Assembly: GCA_019090225.1 (NCBI GenBank)
Contig: JAHRWI010000347.1
Coordinates: forward strand, 1-12,689
DNA length: 12,689 bases
Direction of reading: 5' to 3'
Source of the DNA: Porticoccaceae bacterium
GTDB lineage: Bacteria; Pseudomonadota; Gammaproteobacteria; Pseudomonadales; Porticoccaceae
Shown here piece after piece: positions 6,662 to 12,689 of the stretch. Within the stretch, counting starts at the first letter, position 1. The number at the start of each line of letters is the position of its first letter. The position numbers and the translations under genes are program-made. The notes beneath the pieces are model-generated. The model made no database searches. It was not told the origin of the DNA and saw only the letters and a list, made by a program, of their open reading frames with translations.

Positions 6662-7897
6662 ATGGCAAACATTAGTAAGCTTCAAGCGCCCTGCTCGTTG
6701 ACAACGGACTTTAAGTCGGTGTTTCTGCCTTTATATACTGCGAGCAAAGTACTTAGGCCCTCATCGCAGAGCGACACTCAGGACGCCGATAAAATACCCA
6801 GGATTGGCCAATTAGGGCTCAACATATACTCTCCGGCTGTAGAAGTCCCGCACTACCAAACTTTGCTTTGTGCAGAGATGGCCCGCAAACAAAACGACTA
6901 CGATCACCACCAGTCGGTTAAATCGTTCTGGTTTTCCGGATCCCCCCTCAAGCAATTATCGCCAGAAGCCATCACTGAGTTATGTTTTCGTTTTAGTAAT
7001 CACTTCCCCCATAGCGGCGACCTCAGCACTGTTCGTGGCATCTGCGTTAGCGCATCTGAACTCGACAAGACTACACTCGCACTACTGGCCGGTTTAAAAT
7101 TTAACTGTGTGGAAATTTACATTGATGCGTCCATTGCCAGCAATGACCGTAGCCTGAGCAAGATAGAGGCTGGATTACGGCTGATGTCCGACTACGAACA
7201 CATCAGGCTCAATTTCAAAATCAGGTTCGGCGACCAGACCCACCCCGGCTTCTTGATACGTTTATTAGCATTACTTGAAGGCAGCAATTGCCAACAAATT
7301 GAATTGGTTTGCCAGCAAACATTACAAGGCGATTCCACGCCTGAAATAATGACCAGTACACATCAATTGCTCGACATTCATCGTCATTTTGACAAACTTG
7401 ACTGGACAAGCTGTGGCAATAATTTTTTCTACGCGCCACAACACGAGAACCATGCGCTTTTAAAACGGAGAAATTTGCGGATGACGCCCTGGGGTTACCA
7501 CAGTCAGGACATCAACACTCAGCTGGGTGTGGGCGTTGGGGCCCTGAGTTTGATCGACGATACTTACGAACTGAATACCATTGATCCAGATATTTACCAA
7601 CAGTGCATCACCAAGCGGAAGGCCTTGCCTACGACGCAATATAAGCTAGGTCGCCACTGCAACGACGATCTGATTAAGCACGTACAGGAACTCGTTTGCT
7701 ACCATCAAACTCTGATCGACGTAGACGATCGGGACAAACTATTCTCACCCCTTATCAACCAGGGATGGCTTAGACCAGGCACTGCCGAAACTGCGTTGAC
7801 CGATCAGGGCCTGATCAACCTTAATGCCATCGCAAAGTTTTTATTTTCCCACATAAATAATGCGGGCTATAATGCTGGTGACTCTCAGACTCTCTGA
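6662..7897 (+). CDS. HemN-like protein lacking the radical-SAM cluster motif
   Basis: A 411-residue protein that follows oxygen-independent coproporphyrinogen III dehydrogenase (HemN, about 457 residues) along its length. LPLYTASKVLRP (23-32) matches the HemN PRYTSYP start, SFWFSGSPLKQLSPEAI (88-104) matches the LHWGGGTPTYLNKAQI region, and PWGYHSQDINTQLGVGVGALSLIDDTY (276-302) matches FQGYTTQGDTDLLGMGVSAISMIGDCY. The CxxxCxxC loop that binds [4Fe-4S] and SAM is absent: the strand that should read YVHIPFC reads LNIYSPAVEV and the sequence then skips to the next helix. GGGTP is degraded to FSGSP, and the conserved Glu and Gln of the later strands are missing. It cannot be a working radical-SAM enzyme as now understood, yet the frame is intact. 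The ATG has no clear Shine-Dalgarno. It ends 19 bases before fnr, so the two are probably co-transcribed. It could be a heme or porphyrin binder, a regulatory pseudoenzyme or a decaying gene. Confidence 0.8.
   Translation: MANISKLQAPCSLTTDFKSVFLPLYTASKVLRPSSQSDTQDADKIPRIGQLGLNIYSPAVEVPHYQTLLCAEMARKQNDYDHHQSVKSFWFSGSPLKQLSPEAITELCFRFSNHFPHSGDLSTVRGICVSASELDKTTLALLAGLKFNCVEIYIDASIASNDRSLSKIEAGLRLMSDYEHIRLNFKIRFGDQTHPGFLIRLLALLEGSNCQQIELVCQQTLQGDSTPEIMTSTHQLLDIHRHFDKLDWTSCGNNFFYAPQHENHALLKRRNLRMTPWGYHSQDINTQLGVGVGALSLIDDTYELNTIDPDIYQQCITKRKALPTTQYKLGRHCNDDLIKHVQELVCYHQTLIDVDDRDKLFSPLINQGWLRPGTAETALTDQGLINLNAIAKFLFSHINNAGYNAGDSQTL
7868..7873 (+). promoter_or_regulatory. Possible internal -10 element before fnr
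   Basis: A perfect TATAAT inside the 3' end of the HemN-like gene, 44 bases before the fnr start codon. The -35 region (around 7845) is poor. It could give fnr transcription independent of the upstream gene. Confidence 0.3.
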
Positions 7898-7916
7898 AAC
7901 CAACCGGAGCTCCATC

Positions 7917-8633
7917 ATGTCAGCTAGCTGCCCTCATAATGCTGCTATAAATTGCAGCGATTGCAGAATGAATTCCCTATGCCTGCCCATAGCACTGGAA
8001 CTCGACGAAGTGGAGCGACTCAACGAAATCGTGCAACGGGGCCGGCCCTTACATAAAGACAGCCATGTCTACGATATCGCTGACGAATTCAGTGCGATTT
8101 ATGCAGTCCGCAGTGGCTCAATTAAAACTTACAGCGTAAGTGATCAGGGCGTAGTGCAGGTCACGGGGTTTTATCTACCTGGTGAAATTTTTGGTATGGA
8201 TGGTATCGCCCATACCCACTACATCAGCGCCGCAGTTGCCATGGAAACCTCGGCGATATGCGAAATCCCTTTTTCTAGGCTTGAAGAACTGAGCATGGCC
8301 ATGCCCTCATTGCAGCGACACTTTTTTAAATTGATGAGCAAGGAAATCACCAGTGATCAGCAATTAATTACGCTGTTGAGTAAAAACAGTGCCGAGGAAC
8401 GTGTCGCCACGCTACTGCTTAGCATTTCTGCCCGTAATGCCAAACGTAGCCTCTCCGGCGTGCGTTTTCGCTTACCTATGTCGCGGGCGGATATCGGTAA
8501 CTATCTTGGGCTTACTGTTGAAACAGTAAGTCGCGTGTTCAGCCGCTTCCAAAAGCAGGGGCTGCTTGATGTCGATAAAAAGGAAATAGAAATTACCGAC
8601 GTCTCTGCCCTACAAGAACTGGCTAATACCTAA
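7917..8633 (+). CDS. fnr: FNR/Anr-family oxygen-sensing transcription regulator
   Basis: A 238-residue cytoplasmic Crp/Fnr regulator very like E. coli FNR (250). Cys13, Cys16 and Cys22 (CSDCRMNSLC) and Cys115 (ICEIPF) match the four ligands of the oxygen-labile [4Fe-4S] cluster; Cys5 is extra. The cyclic-nucleotide-like barrel (about 25-125) includes AVRSGSIKTYS and TGFYLPGEIFGMD, followed by the dimerisation helix. The helix-turn-helix has MSRADIGNYLGLTVETVSRVFSRFQKQGLL, with Glu202, Ser205 and Arg206 of the E-xx-SR recognition signature, which predicts binding to TTGAT-N4-ATCAA. I chose the ATG at 7917 because GGAG lies 7 bases upstream; the frame extends to 7860 but that would overlap the HemN-like gene. 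It follows that gene by 19 bases. FNR-like boxes lie upstream of its own operon and of ompW. Function is sure; the Anr/FNR/EtrA name is a matter of lineage. Confidence 0.96.
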   Translation: MSASCPHNAAINCSDCRMNSLCLPIALELDEVERLNEIVQRGRPLHKDSHVYDIADEFSAIYAVRSGSIKTYSVSDQGVVQVTGFYLPGEIFGMDGIAHTHYISAAVAMETSAICEIPFSRLEELSMAMPSLQRHFFKLMSKEITSDQQLITLLSKNSAEERVATLLLSISARNAKRSLSGVRFRLPMSRADIGNYLGLTVETVSRVFSRFQKQGLLDVDKKEIEITDVSALQELANT

Positions 8634-8634
8634 A

Positions 8635-8678
8635 CTGGCCTAAATCAGGCCAGGCACTCCCTACTTCCTGGGTTTTTT
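8635..8678 (+). terminator. Probable fnr terminator
   Basis: Immediately after the fnr stop, CTGGCCT-AAATC-AGGCCAG forms a perfect 7-bp hairpin (8635-8653). An alternative CCAGG/CCTGG hairpin (8650-8671) is followed after one G by six Ts (8673-8678). The second arrangement is terminator-like, though its loop is 12 bases. Confidence 0.5.
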
Positions 8679-8698
8679 ACTGGTAGGACTCGCTAAGT

Positions 8699-8786
8699 GG
8701 TTCTAAACCAAACAGCTTTATAGCAACTAGCCGCATCCCAAATAGCTCTATAAAATCGAACGGTTCGAAACGAGACAGCTCTATTG
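8699..8786. repeat. Degenerate ~30-base periodic repeat, locus 1
   Basis: Between fnr and ompW the heptamer AGCTYTA recurs at 8714, 8744 and 8777 (spacings 30 and 33). In the first and third units a GGTTC lies exactly 15 bases before it (GGTTC-N10-AGCTYTA at 8699 and 8762); the middle unit keeps only the right half. TCGAAC-G-GTTCGA at 8756-8768 is also a perfect 13-base palindrome. The same motif occurs between oadA and oadB (11331-11412). No ORF or known element explains it. Confidence 0.55.
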
Positions 8787-8869
8787 ACCTGTAATGCTTA
8801 CTTATGGGCCAACTACAGATCAACAGAAAGACTGCCCGGAAAACTCTCTTTATCAAACATTAACAGGGC

Positions 8870-9586
8870 TTAAAAAAGGTAGCCTAAGCCCAACATATAT
8901 ACCCATGGATCCACGTCCACGTCAGCTTCAACCCGACTACCATTATCGAATTTAAAGGTCGCGTCTGTATCGATATCGAGATACCACACCGAGGCATTTA
9001 ACACCCAGTGCTCATCTATCGCATAATCCGCTCCGATCTGAGCGGCGAGGCCCAACGAATCGTCGAGCTCCAGATCGCCTTTAGTACCAAGTGCAGCCTC
9101 AAGTTCGCTATCAACATCTTCTGAAAAGAATATTGTGTAGTTAATACCAATACCCACGTAAGGCTGAAAGGCCGATGCCGAATCCATTGGGAAATACTGC
9201 AAGGTAATGGTAGGTGGTAACTGCTTGGCTTCACCGGCATCGACACCTAAACCATTGGCTTTTATATCATGCTCAAAAGGCGTCGCAGCTAAAACACCTA
9301 GACCAACGTGGGGCCTCAGCATGTAGGTTACGGTCAAGCCTAATTGTTCACTATTATCGACACCTGCACTGGTGCCTGGTATATCCGCCCCATTAAGCTC
9401 CAGGTTCGAACTATCCTCATCCGGTTGCACCGAGGCCACACCCGCTCGCAATATCAGGTCACCCGTTTCATAGGCGAACGTACTACCTGCAGCGCATATA
9501 AGTCCCGTTGCCAATATGGAGCTTGCGACCACGGATTTTACTGCCGCAGAATTGCTCGCCACCGATGTATATCTTTTCCTTCTCAT
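8870..9586 (-). CDS. ompW: OmpW-family outer membrane protein
   Basis: A 238-residue protein with an N-terminal signal peptide (basic start, hydrophobic 16-33, probable cleavage after STFA at 38) and then an eight-stranded beta-barrel of the OmpW type. Family blocks are visible: GDLILRAGVASVQP at the mature start, LGLTVTYMLRPHVGLGVLAATPFEHDI, LPPTITLQYFP, FQPYVGIGINYTIFF and the C-terminal GLGYLF ending in phenylalanine, as needed for BAM-dependent assembly. OmpW forms a narrow hydrophobic channel in the outer membrane and is linked to small hydrophobic molecules and stress; in E. coli it is activated by FNR under anaerobiosis. The ATG at 9586 has a GGGGAAG-type ribosome site. A near-consensus FNR box and a matching -10 hexamer lie upstream. 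It is monocistronic and convergent with fnr across the repeat-containing gap. Confidence 0.95.
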   Translation of the reverse strand: MRRKRYTSVASNSAAVKSVVASSILATGLICAAGSTFAYETGDLILRAGVASVQPDEDSSNLELNGADIPGTSAGVDNSEQLGLTVTYMLRPHVGLGVLAATPFEHDIKANGLGVDAGEAKQLPPTITLQYFPMDSASAFQPYVGIGINYTIFFSEDVDSELEAALGTKGDLELDDSLGLAAQIGADYAIDEHWVLNASVWYLDIDTDATFKFDNGSRVEADVDVDPWVYMLGLGYLF

Positions 9587-9620
9587 CCTACTTCCCCTCT
9601 CTCTGAATAAACGTGTTGCA

Positions 9621-9626
9621 ATTAGA
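9621..9626 (-). promoter_or_regulatory. ompW promoter -10 element
   Basis: TCTAAT on the minus strand matches TATAAT at five of six positions. It predicts a start at 9614, giving a 27-base leader to the ompW ATG, and places the FNR box exactly at -41.5. Confidence 0.55.
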
Positions 9627-9648
9627 GCACCTAAGAGAAAAAACAGAA

Positions 9649-9662
9649 TTGATCCAGATTAA
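9649..9662 (-). promoter_or_regulatory. FNR/Anr box upstream of ompW
   Basis: On the minus strand TTAAT-CTGG-ATCAA matches the FNR consensus TTGAT-N4-ATCAA at nine of ten positions. Its centre (9655/9656) lies 41.5 bases before the start predicted from the TCTAAT hexamer, the class II activator position where FNR replaces the -35 contact. The fnr gene is about 1 kb away and ompW is a known FNR target in E. coli. Confidence 0.7.
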
Positions 9663-9695
9663 TAGAGCAGGTAATAGAACGGCAAGATTAATAGA
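9656..9695. repeat. 11-base direct repeat upstream of ompW
   Basis: AGATTAATAGA occurs at 9656-9666 and again at 9685-9695, spacing 29 bases. The first copy overlaps one half of the FNR box. The repeat could be a second regulator's site or a partial duplication of the promoter region. Confidence 0.45.
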
Positions 9696-9774
9696 AGGGG
9701 GAGCAGAGTAGAGCTACGTTTTATGGCTTGAATGGGGTCATTGATGTGCTTGCTCCTGATTTTTGAATACGGGA

Positions 9775-10080
9775 CTATTGACCACCGAGGCAGTGAGGAG
9801 ATGTGGGTACCTGCTCGCGCTCTGACCATTCCTGAGGACTGAAGGTGTGCATAGCCAGCGCATGAACGCCTGCCTTTAGCTCGTCAGCAAGTAACTGGTA
9901 AACTTGTCGATGACGTTGCACGGACCGCTGCCCAGTAAACATGTCGGAAACCAGCACTAACTTAAAGTGGGTCTCGGCATTATCCGGCACATTATGCATG
10001 TGGCTTTCATTGTCCACCTGCATATAGACCGGCACCAGGCCATCACGTAGTTTATTTTCAATAACTGTCTGAATTTTCAT
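9775..10080 (-). CDS. bolA: BolA family protein
   Basis: A 101-residue protein matching E. coli BolA (105) throughout: ESHMHNVP, ETHFKLVLVSDMFTGQRSVQRHRQVYQLLADEL and VHALAMHTFSPQEW. The fold is a class II KH-like domain. BolA proteins pair with monothiol glutaredoxins around a shared [2Fe-2S] cluster and also act as stationary-phase transcription factors affecting morphology and biofilm; the RHRxVY segment lies in the helix implicated in nucleic-acid contact. The C-terminal PHCLGG resembles the E. coli PPCRGAG tail. The ATG at 10080 is the only reasonable start, though its ribosome site is weak. It lies 66 bases downstream of oadB on the same strand, so it could be read from the oad transcript or from its own promoter in the gap. 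Confidence 0.93.
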   Translation of the reverse strand: MKIQTVIENKLRDGLVPVYMQVDNESHMHNVPDNAETHFKLVLVSDMFTGQRSVQRHRQVYQLLADELKAGVHALAMHTFSPQEWSEREQVPTSPHCLGGQ

Positions 10081-10146
10081 GCTTACCCATTTGTACCCAG
10101 AGTATCGCCTGGTAGACCCCGCATAATAATTTATTGGTCTTACGCC

Positions 10147-11319
10147 TTAAAGACCAGATACTAATGAGATCATTACACCTGCAGCAATGGCCGAGCCGAT
10201 GACCCCTGCCACATTCGGACCCATGGCGTGCATTAATAAAAAATTGTGCGGATTTGCTTCTAAACCCAGCTTGTTAGACACCCTCGCAGCCATGGGTACG
10301 GCTGATACACCGGCTGAACCAATCAGGGGATTGATCGGTGTTTTACTAAGTACATTCATCAATTTAGCCATCAACACACCTGCTGCGGTACCGATGCAAA
10401 ACGCCAACATACCCAGGCCGAGAATACCCAGGGTTTCCCAGTTCAGGAATTTATCTGCACTCATCTTTGAGCCGACACCCAGGCCCAGAAAAATAGTCAC
10501 TATGTTGATCAGTGAATTTTGCACTGTGTCGGAAAGACGCGCTACTACGCCACATTCACGCATCAGGTTGCCAAAGCAAAACATCCCCAACAAAGGCGCG
10601 GCAGTAGGCAAAAACATAGCCACCAACAACAAAAGCATCAAGGGAAAAACAATTTTCTCCAGCGTTGAAACCGGGCGCAGTTGCTCCATTTTTATGCCCC
10701 GCTCAGCCTCCGTAGTGAGCAGCCTCATGATCGGTGGCTGGATAATTGGCACAAGCGCCATATAGGAATAAGCAGCCACGGCCACGGCACCAAGTAATTC
10801 AGGAGATAATTTGCTGGTCACGAAAATGGCCGTCGGACCATCGGCACCGCCAATAATGCCGATGGATGCGGCATCTCGAATGGAAAAATCCAGAATACCC
10901 AGACTACTTAAGCCAACCGCCCCCAGCACCGTAGTAAAAATGCCTACCTGTGCAGCTGCGCCTAAAAGTAATGTCTTGGGATTAGCTAATAGCGGGCCAA
11001 AATCGGTCATGGCACCGACACCCATAAAAATAATAAGTGGGAACATTCCCGATGCGATGCCGACGGTGTAAATGTAGTACATAAGCCCGCCGGGGCTTTC
11101 GAGATGACCCAATGCATCGTAAACCGGCACCGCATCAAAGCCCGCGCCAGGTATATTAATTAGAATCGTACCAAAGCCAATGGGTACCAGCAGAAGAGGC
11201 TCAAAGCCTTTATTAATCGCCAAATATAGCAGTGTTAAGCCCACTGTCATCATTACGATGGTGCCGAGTTCTATCTGCGCTAGGCCTGAGGTCTGCCAGA
11301 GTTGTACCAGTTGATCCAT
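10147..11319 (-). CDS. oadB: Na+-pumping oxaloacetate decarboxylase, beta subunit
   Basis: A 390-residue, very hydrophobic integral inner-membrane protein with about nine or more predicted segments. It decarboxylates carboxybiotin on the alpha subunit and couples this to sodium export. The sodium-site motif GGADGPTAIFVTSKLSPELLG (157-177, Asp160 matching the essential aspartate of Klebsiella OadB) is intact. So is the second motif, FGNLMRECGVVARLSDTVQNSLINIVTI. It is somewhat shorter than Klebsiella OadB (about 433). Related beta subunits serve methylmalonyl-CoA or glutaconyl-CoA decarboxylases, but the upstream alpha subunit is of the oxaloacetate type. The ATG at 11319 has only a weak AGG 6 bases upstream. 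It lies 176 bases after oadA, an unusually long gap for this operon, with bolA downstream. Confidence 0.95.
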   Translation of the reverse strand: MDQLVQLWQTSGLAQIELGTIVMMTVGLTLLYLAINKGFEPLLLVPIGFGTILINIPGAGFDAVPVYDALGHLESPGGLMYYIYTVGIASGMFPLIIFMGVGAMTDFGPLLANPKTLLLGAAAQVGIFTTVLGAVGLSSLGILDFSIRDAASIGIIGGADGPTAIFVTSKLSPELLGAVAVAAYSYMALVPIIQPPIMRLLTTEAERGIKMEQLRPVSTLEKIVFPLMLLLLVAMFLPTAAPLLGMFCFGNLMRECGVVARLSDTVQNSLINIVTIFLGLGVGSKMSADKFLNWETLGILGLGMLAFCIGTAAGVLMAKLMNVLSKTPINPLIGSAGVSAVPMAARVSNKLGLEANPHNFLLMHAMGPNVAGVIGSAIAAGVMISLVSGL

Positions 11320-11330
11320 AATATGCCTGA

Positions 11331-11412
11331 GAAATTAATGCCGCTAGATCTAATGTAAGTGCTTCGAATATAAATCGATCTAATGTAAATGGTTCTAATG
11401 TCGATAGCTCTA
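11331..11412. repeat. Degenerate 30-base tandem repeat, locus 2
   Basis: In the oadA-oadB gap, GATCTAATGTAA recurs at 11347 and 11377 within two 24-base units that differ at four positions. The right-half heptamers AGATCTA (11346), CGATCTA (11376) and AGCTCTA (11406) are spaced exactly 30 bases. GCTTC at 11361 and GGTTC at 11391 each lie 15 bases before the following heptamer, the same spacing as in the fnr-ompW gap. The rest of the 176-base gap is AT-rich, with a TTAGCTAA palindrome and no clear terminator or gene. Confidence 0.6.
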
Positions 11413-11495
11413 CCCCAAACTGCGCACGGGGAATAATAATTATCGCTTAGCTAATTTTTAATAGAATATCCAGAAAATACGTTTTCAAACTTGAC

Positions 11496-12689
11496 TTAAA
11501 TAAGTGTCAGCAGGGAATCACCGACCGTGACGCTGTCACCTTCGTGTATCAGCACTTCACCAATCGATCCGGCCCGAGGCGCGCTAACCGCAGTTTCCAT
11601 TTTCATGGCTTCAAGAATAATAATATTTTCGCCTTCAGCAATATGCTGGCCCGGCTTCACCAGGACTTTGAAAATATTACCCGCCAGAGGTGCAACGACA
11701 GGTTCACCTCCTGTCACTGGTGTATTGGAGTCACCGCTGCCTGGCCATGTCGCGCCGGAGCCGAGGGGAATAATTGCGCTAACATCACCTCCCGCAGCCA
11801 CTGCCACGGTATAACGCTTACCCTCGACCTCAACCGTATAAACCTCTTCGCCGCTATCAGTGGTCACCACTCCGGAAGATGCTCCAATGGGCGCTGGCTC
11901 AAAAGCATCGGGATTATTTCGGTTTTCTAGAAACTTCAAACCTACCTGTGGGAACAAGGCGTAGATCAACACATCGTCAATGGCTTGCTCGCCTTCGTGA
12001 AGCGTAATATTGCTTTCGTCAGCAAGCTTTGTGAGTTCAGCGCTCAAGGCTTCCAATTCATCGTCGAGCAAGTCAGCCGGACGCACAGTGATCACCTCGG
12101 CACCATCCAGGACTTTAGCTTGCAAGGCTGCATCGACCGGTGCTGGCGTCGCGCCATATTCGCCTTTTAGGACACCGGCGGTTTCTTTTGAAATCGACTT
12201 ATAACGCTCACCAGTAAGGATATTGAGCACCGCCTGGGTGCCAACGATTTGCGAGGTGGGCGTGACTAACGGTAAGTAACCCAGGTCTTTTCTGACCAGG
12301 GGAATCTCGGCTAACACCTCATCAAGACGGTCCTCTGCACCCTGTTCCCGCAACTGGCTTTCCATATTGGTTAGCATACCGCCCGGTACCTGAGCCACCA
12401 GAATACGGGAATCAACACCCCGTAGTGAACCCTCAAACTTGACGTATTTTTTGCGCACCTCTCGAAAATAGGCGGCAATCTCTTCCAGTAATTCGATATC
12501 CAGACCGGTATCCCGAGGGGTGTCCTGCAAGATAGCCACTAAGGCTTCGCTGGGTGAATGGCCGTAGGTCATCGACATGGAAGATATCGCCGTATCGACA
12601 TTGTCTATGCCCGCCTCAACACACTTCAGGTAAGTCGCCGTGGACATACCCGTGGTGGCATGACAATGCATGTGAATCGGAATATTGAC
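11496..12689 (-). CDS. oadA: Oxaloacetate decarboxylase alpha subunit, N-terminus cut by the window edge
   Basis: The C-terminal 397 residues of the biotin-dependent alpha subunit; the frame is open to the last base, so the ATG at 12671 is internal. The visible start has VNIPIHMHCHATTGM, the metal-binding strand at the end of the carboxyltransferase barrel, whose histidines coordinate the catalytic metal. The conserved carboxylase domain follows (SLRGVDSRILVAQVPGGMLTNM, FPQVGLKFLENR). A Gly/Ser/Pro-rich linker (about 305-323 from the internal ATG) leads to a biotinyl domain with EAMKMET, where Lys357 (codon 11601-11603) carries biotin. The enzyme moves CO2 from oxaloacetate to biotin in the cytoplasm and works with OadB and the small OadG. 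oadG is usually directly upstream and would lie outside this window. Pyruvate carboxylase subunit B is similar, but the adjacent oadB settles the assignment. Confidence 0.95.
   Translation of the reverse strand, partial: VNIPIHMHCHATTGMSTATYLKCVEAGIDNVDTAISSMSMTYGHSPSEALVAILQDTPRDTGLDIELLEEIAAYFREVRKKYVKFEGSLRGVDSRILVAQVPGGMLTNMESQLREQGAEDRLDEVLAEIPLVRKDLGYLPLVTPTSQIVGTQAVLNILTGERYKSISKETAGVLKGEYGATPAPVDAALQAKVLDGAEVITVRPADLLDDELEALSAELTKLADESNITLHEGEQAIDDVLIYALFPQVGLKFLENRNNPDAFEPAPIGASSGVVTTDSGEEVYTVEVEGKRYTVAVAAGGDVSAIIPLGSGATWPGSGDSNTPVTGGEPVVAPLAGNIFKVLVKPGQHIAEGENIIILEAMKMETAVSAPRAGSIGEVLIHEGDSVTVGDSLLTLI

Noticed and set aside
7860..7916. Longer fnr starting at 7860, overlapping the HemN-like gene
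   Set aside because: GGAG lies 7 bases before the ATG at 7917, and FNR proteins have no such 19-residue lead.
11309..11322. FNR half-site TTGATCCATAATAT at the oadB start
   Set aside because: Only the left half matches the consensus, and it overlaps the first codons of oadB.
11331..11412. The 30-base repeats as a CRISPR array
   Set aside because: The period is 30 bases in total, with degenerate repeats and no unique spacers of CRISPR size. No cas genes are near.

Overview
The window reads as a chromosomal segment from a free-living, probably marine gammaproteobacterium. The proteins closely match gammaproteobacterial forms of RF3, BolA, UspE, FNR and OmpW, and coding is dense with moderate GC. 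An Anr/FNR-type regulator with its own sites, a biotin-dependent sodium-pump decarboxylase and a Rieske oxygenase suggest a respiratory bacterium that switches between oxic and anoxic conditions. Assignment to a Cellvibrionales/Spongiibacteraceae-like lineage is only a guess. No phage, IS, CRISPR, tRNA or rRNA was seen.

Left part (1-5482): the 3' part of a D-aminoacylase-type amidohydrolase (+) converges on a Rieske oxygenase alpha subunit (-) across a strong bidirectional terminator. The Rieske gene lies downstream of prfC (peptide chain release factor 3, -). prfC is divergent from an exported MsrA (+), with a hairpin-rich 320-base region between them. prfC most likely starts at a TTG at 4523, which has a Shine-Dalgarno and matches the family length.

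Middle part (5546-9695) looks like an oxygen-response module. A UspE-type tandem universal stress protein (-) is divergent from a two-gene + strand operon: a HemN-like protein that has lost the radical-SAM cysteine motif, then an FNR/Anr regulator with all four cluster cysteines. An FNR-like box lies in the divergent region. A second, better box (9/10 match) lies upstream of ompW (-). Both boxes sit exactly 41.5 bases from a start site predicted from a -10-like hexamer, the class II FNR activator geometry. The uspE-fnr neighbourhood is also found in E. coli, and hemN lies near anr in Pseudomonas. The catalytically dead HemN-like protein in that position is the most unusual thing here.

Right part (9775-12689, all -): the 3' portion of oadA (biotin-carrying alpha subunit of the Na+-pumping oxaloacetate decarboxylase), then oadB (membrane sodium-pump beta subunit), then bolA. 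The oadA-oadB gap is unusually long (176 bases). It carries a degenerate ~30-base periodic repeat whose core motif also occurs between fnr and ompW, about 2.6 kb away.
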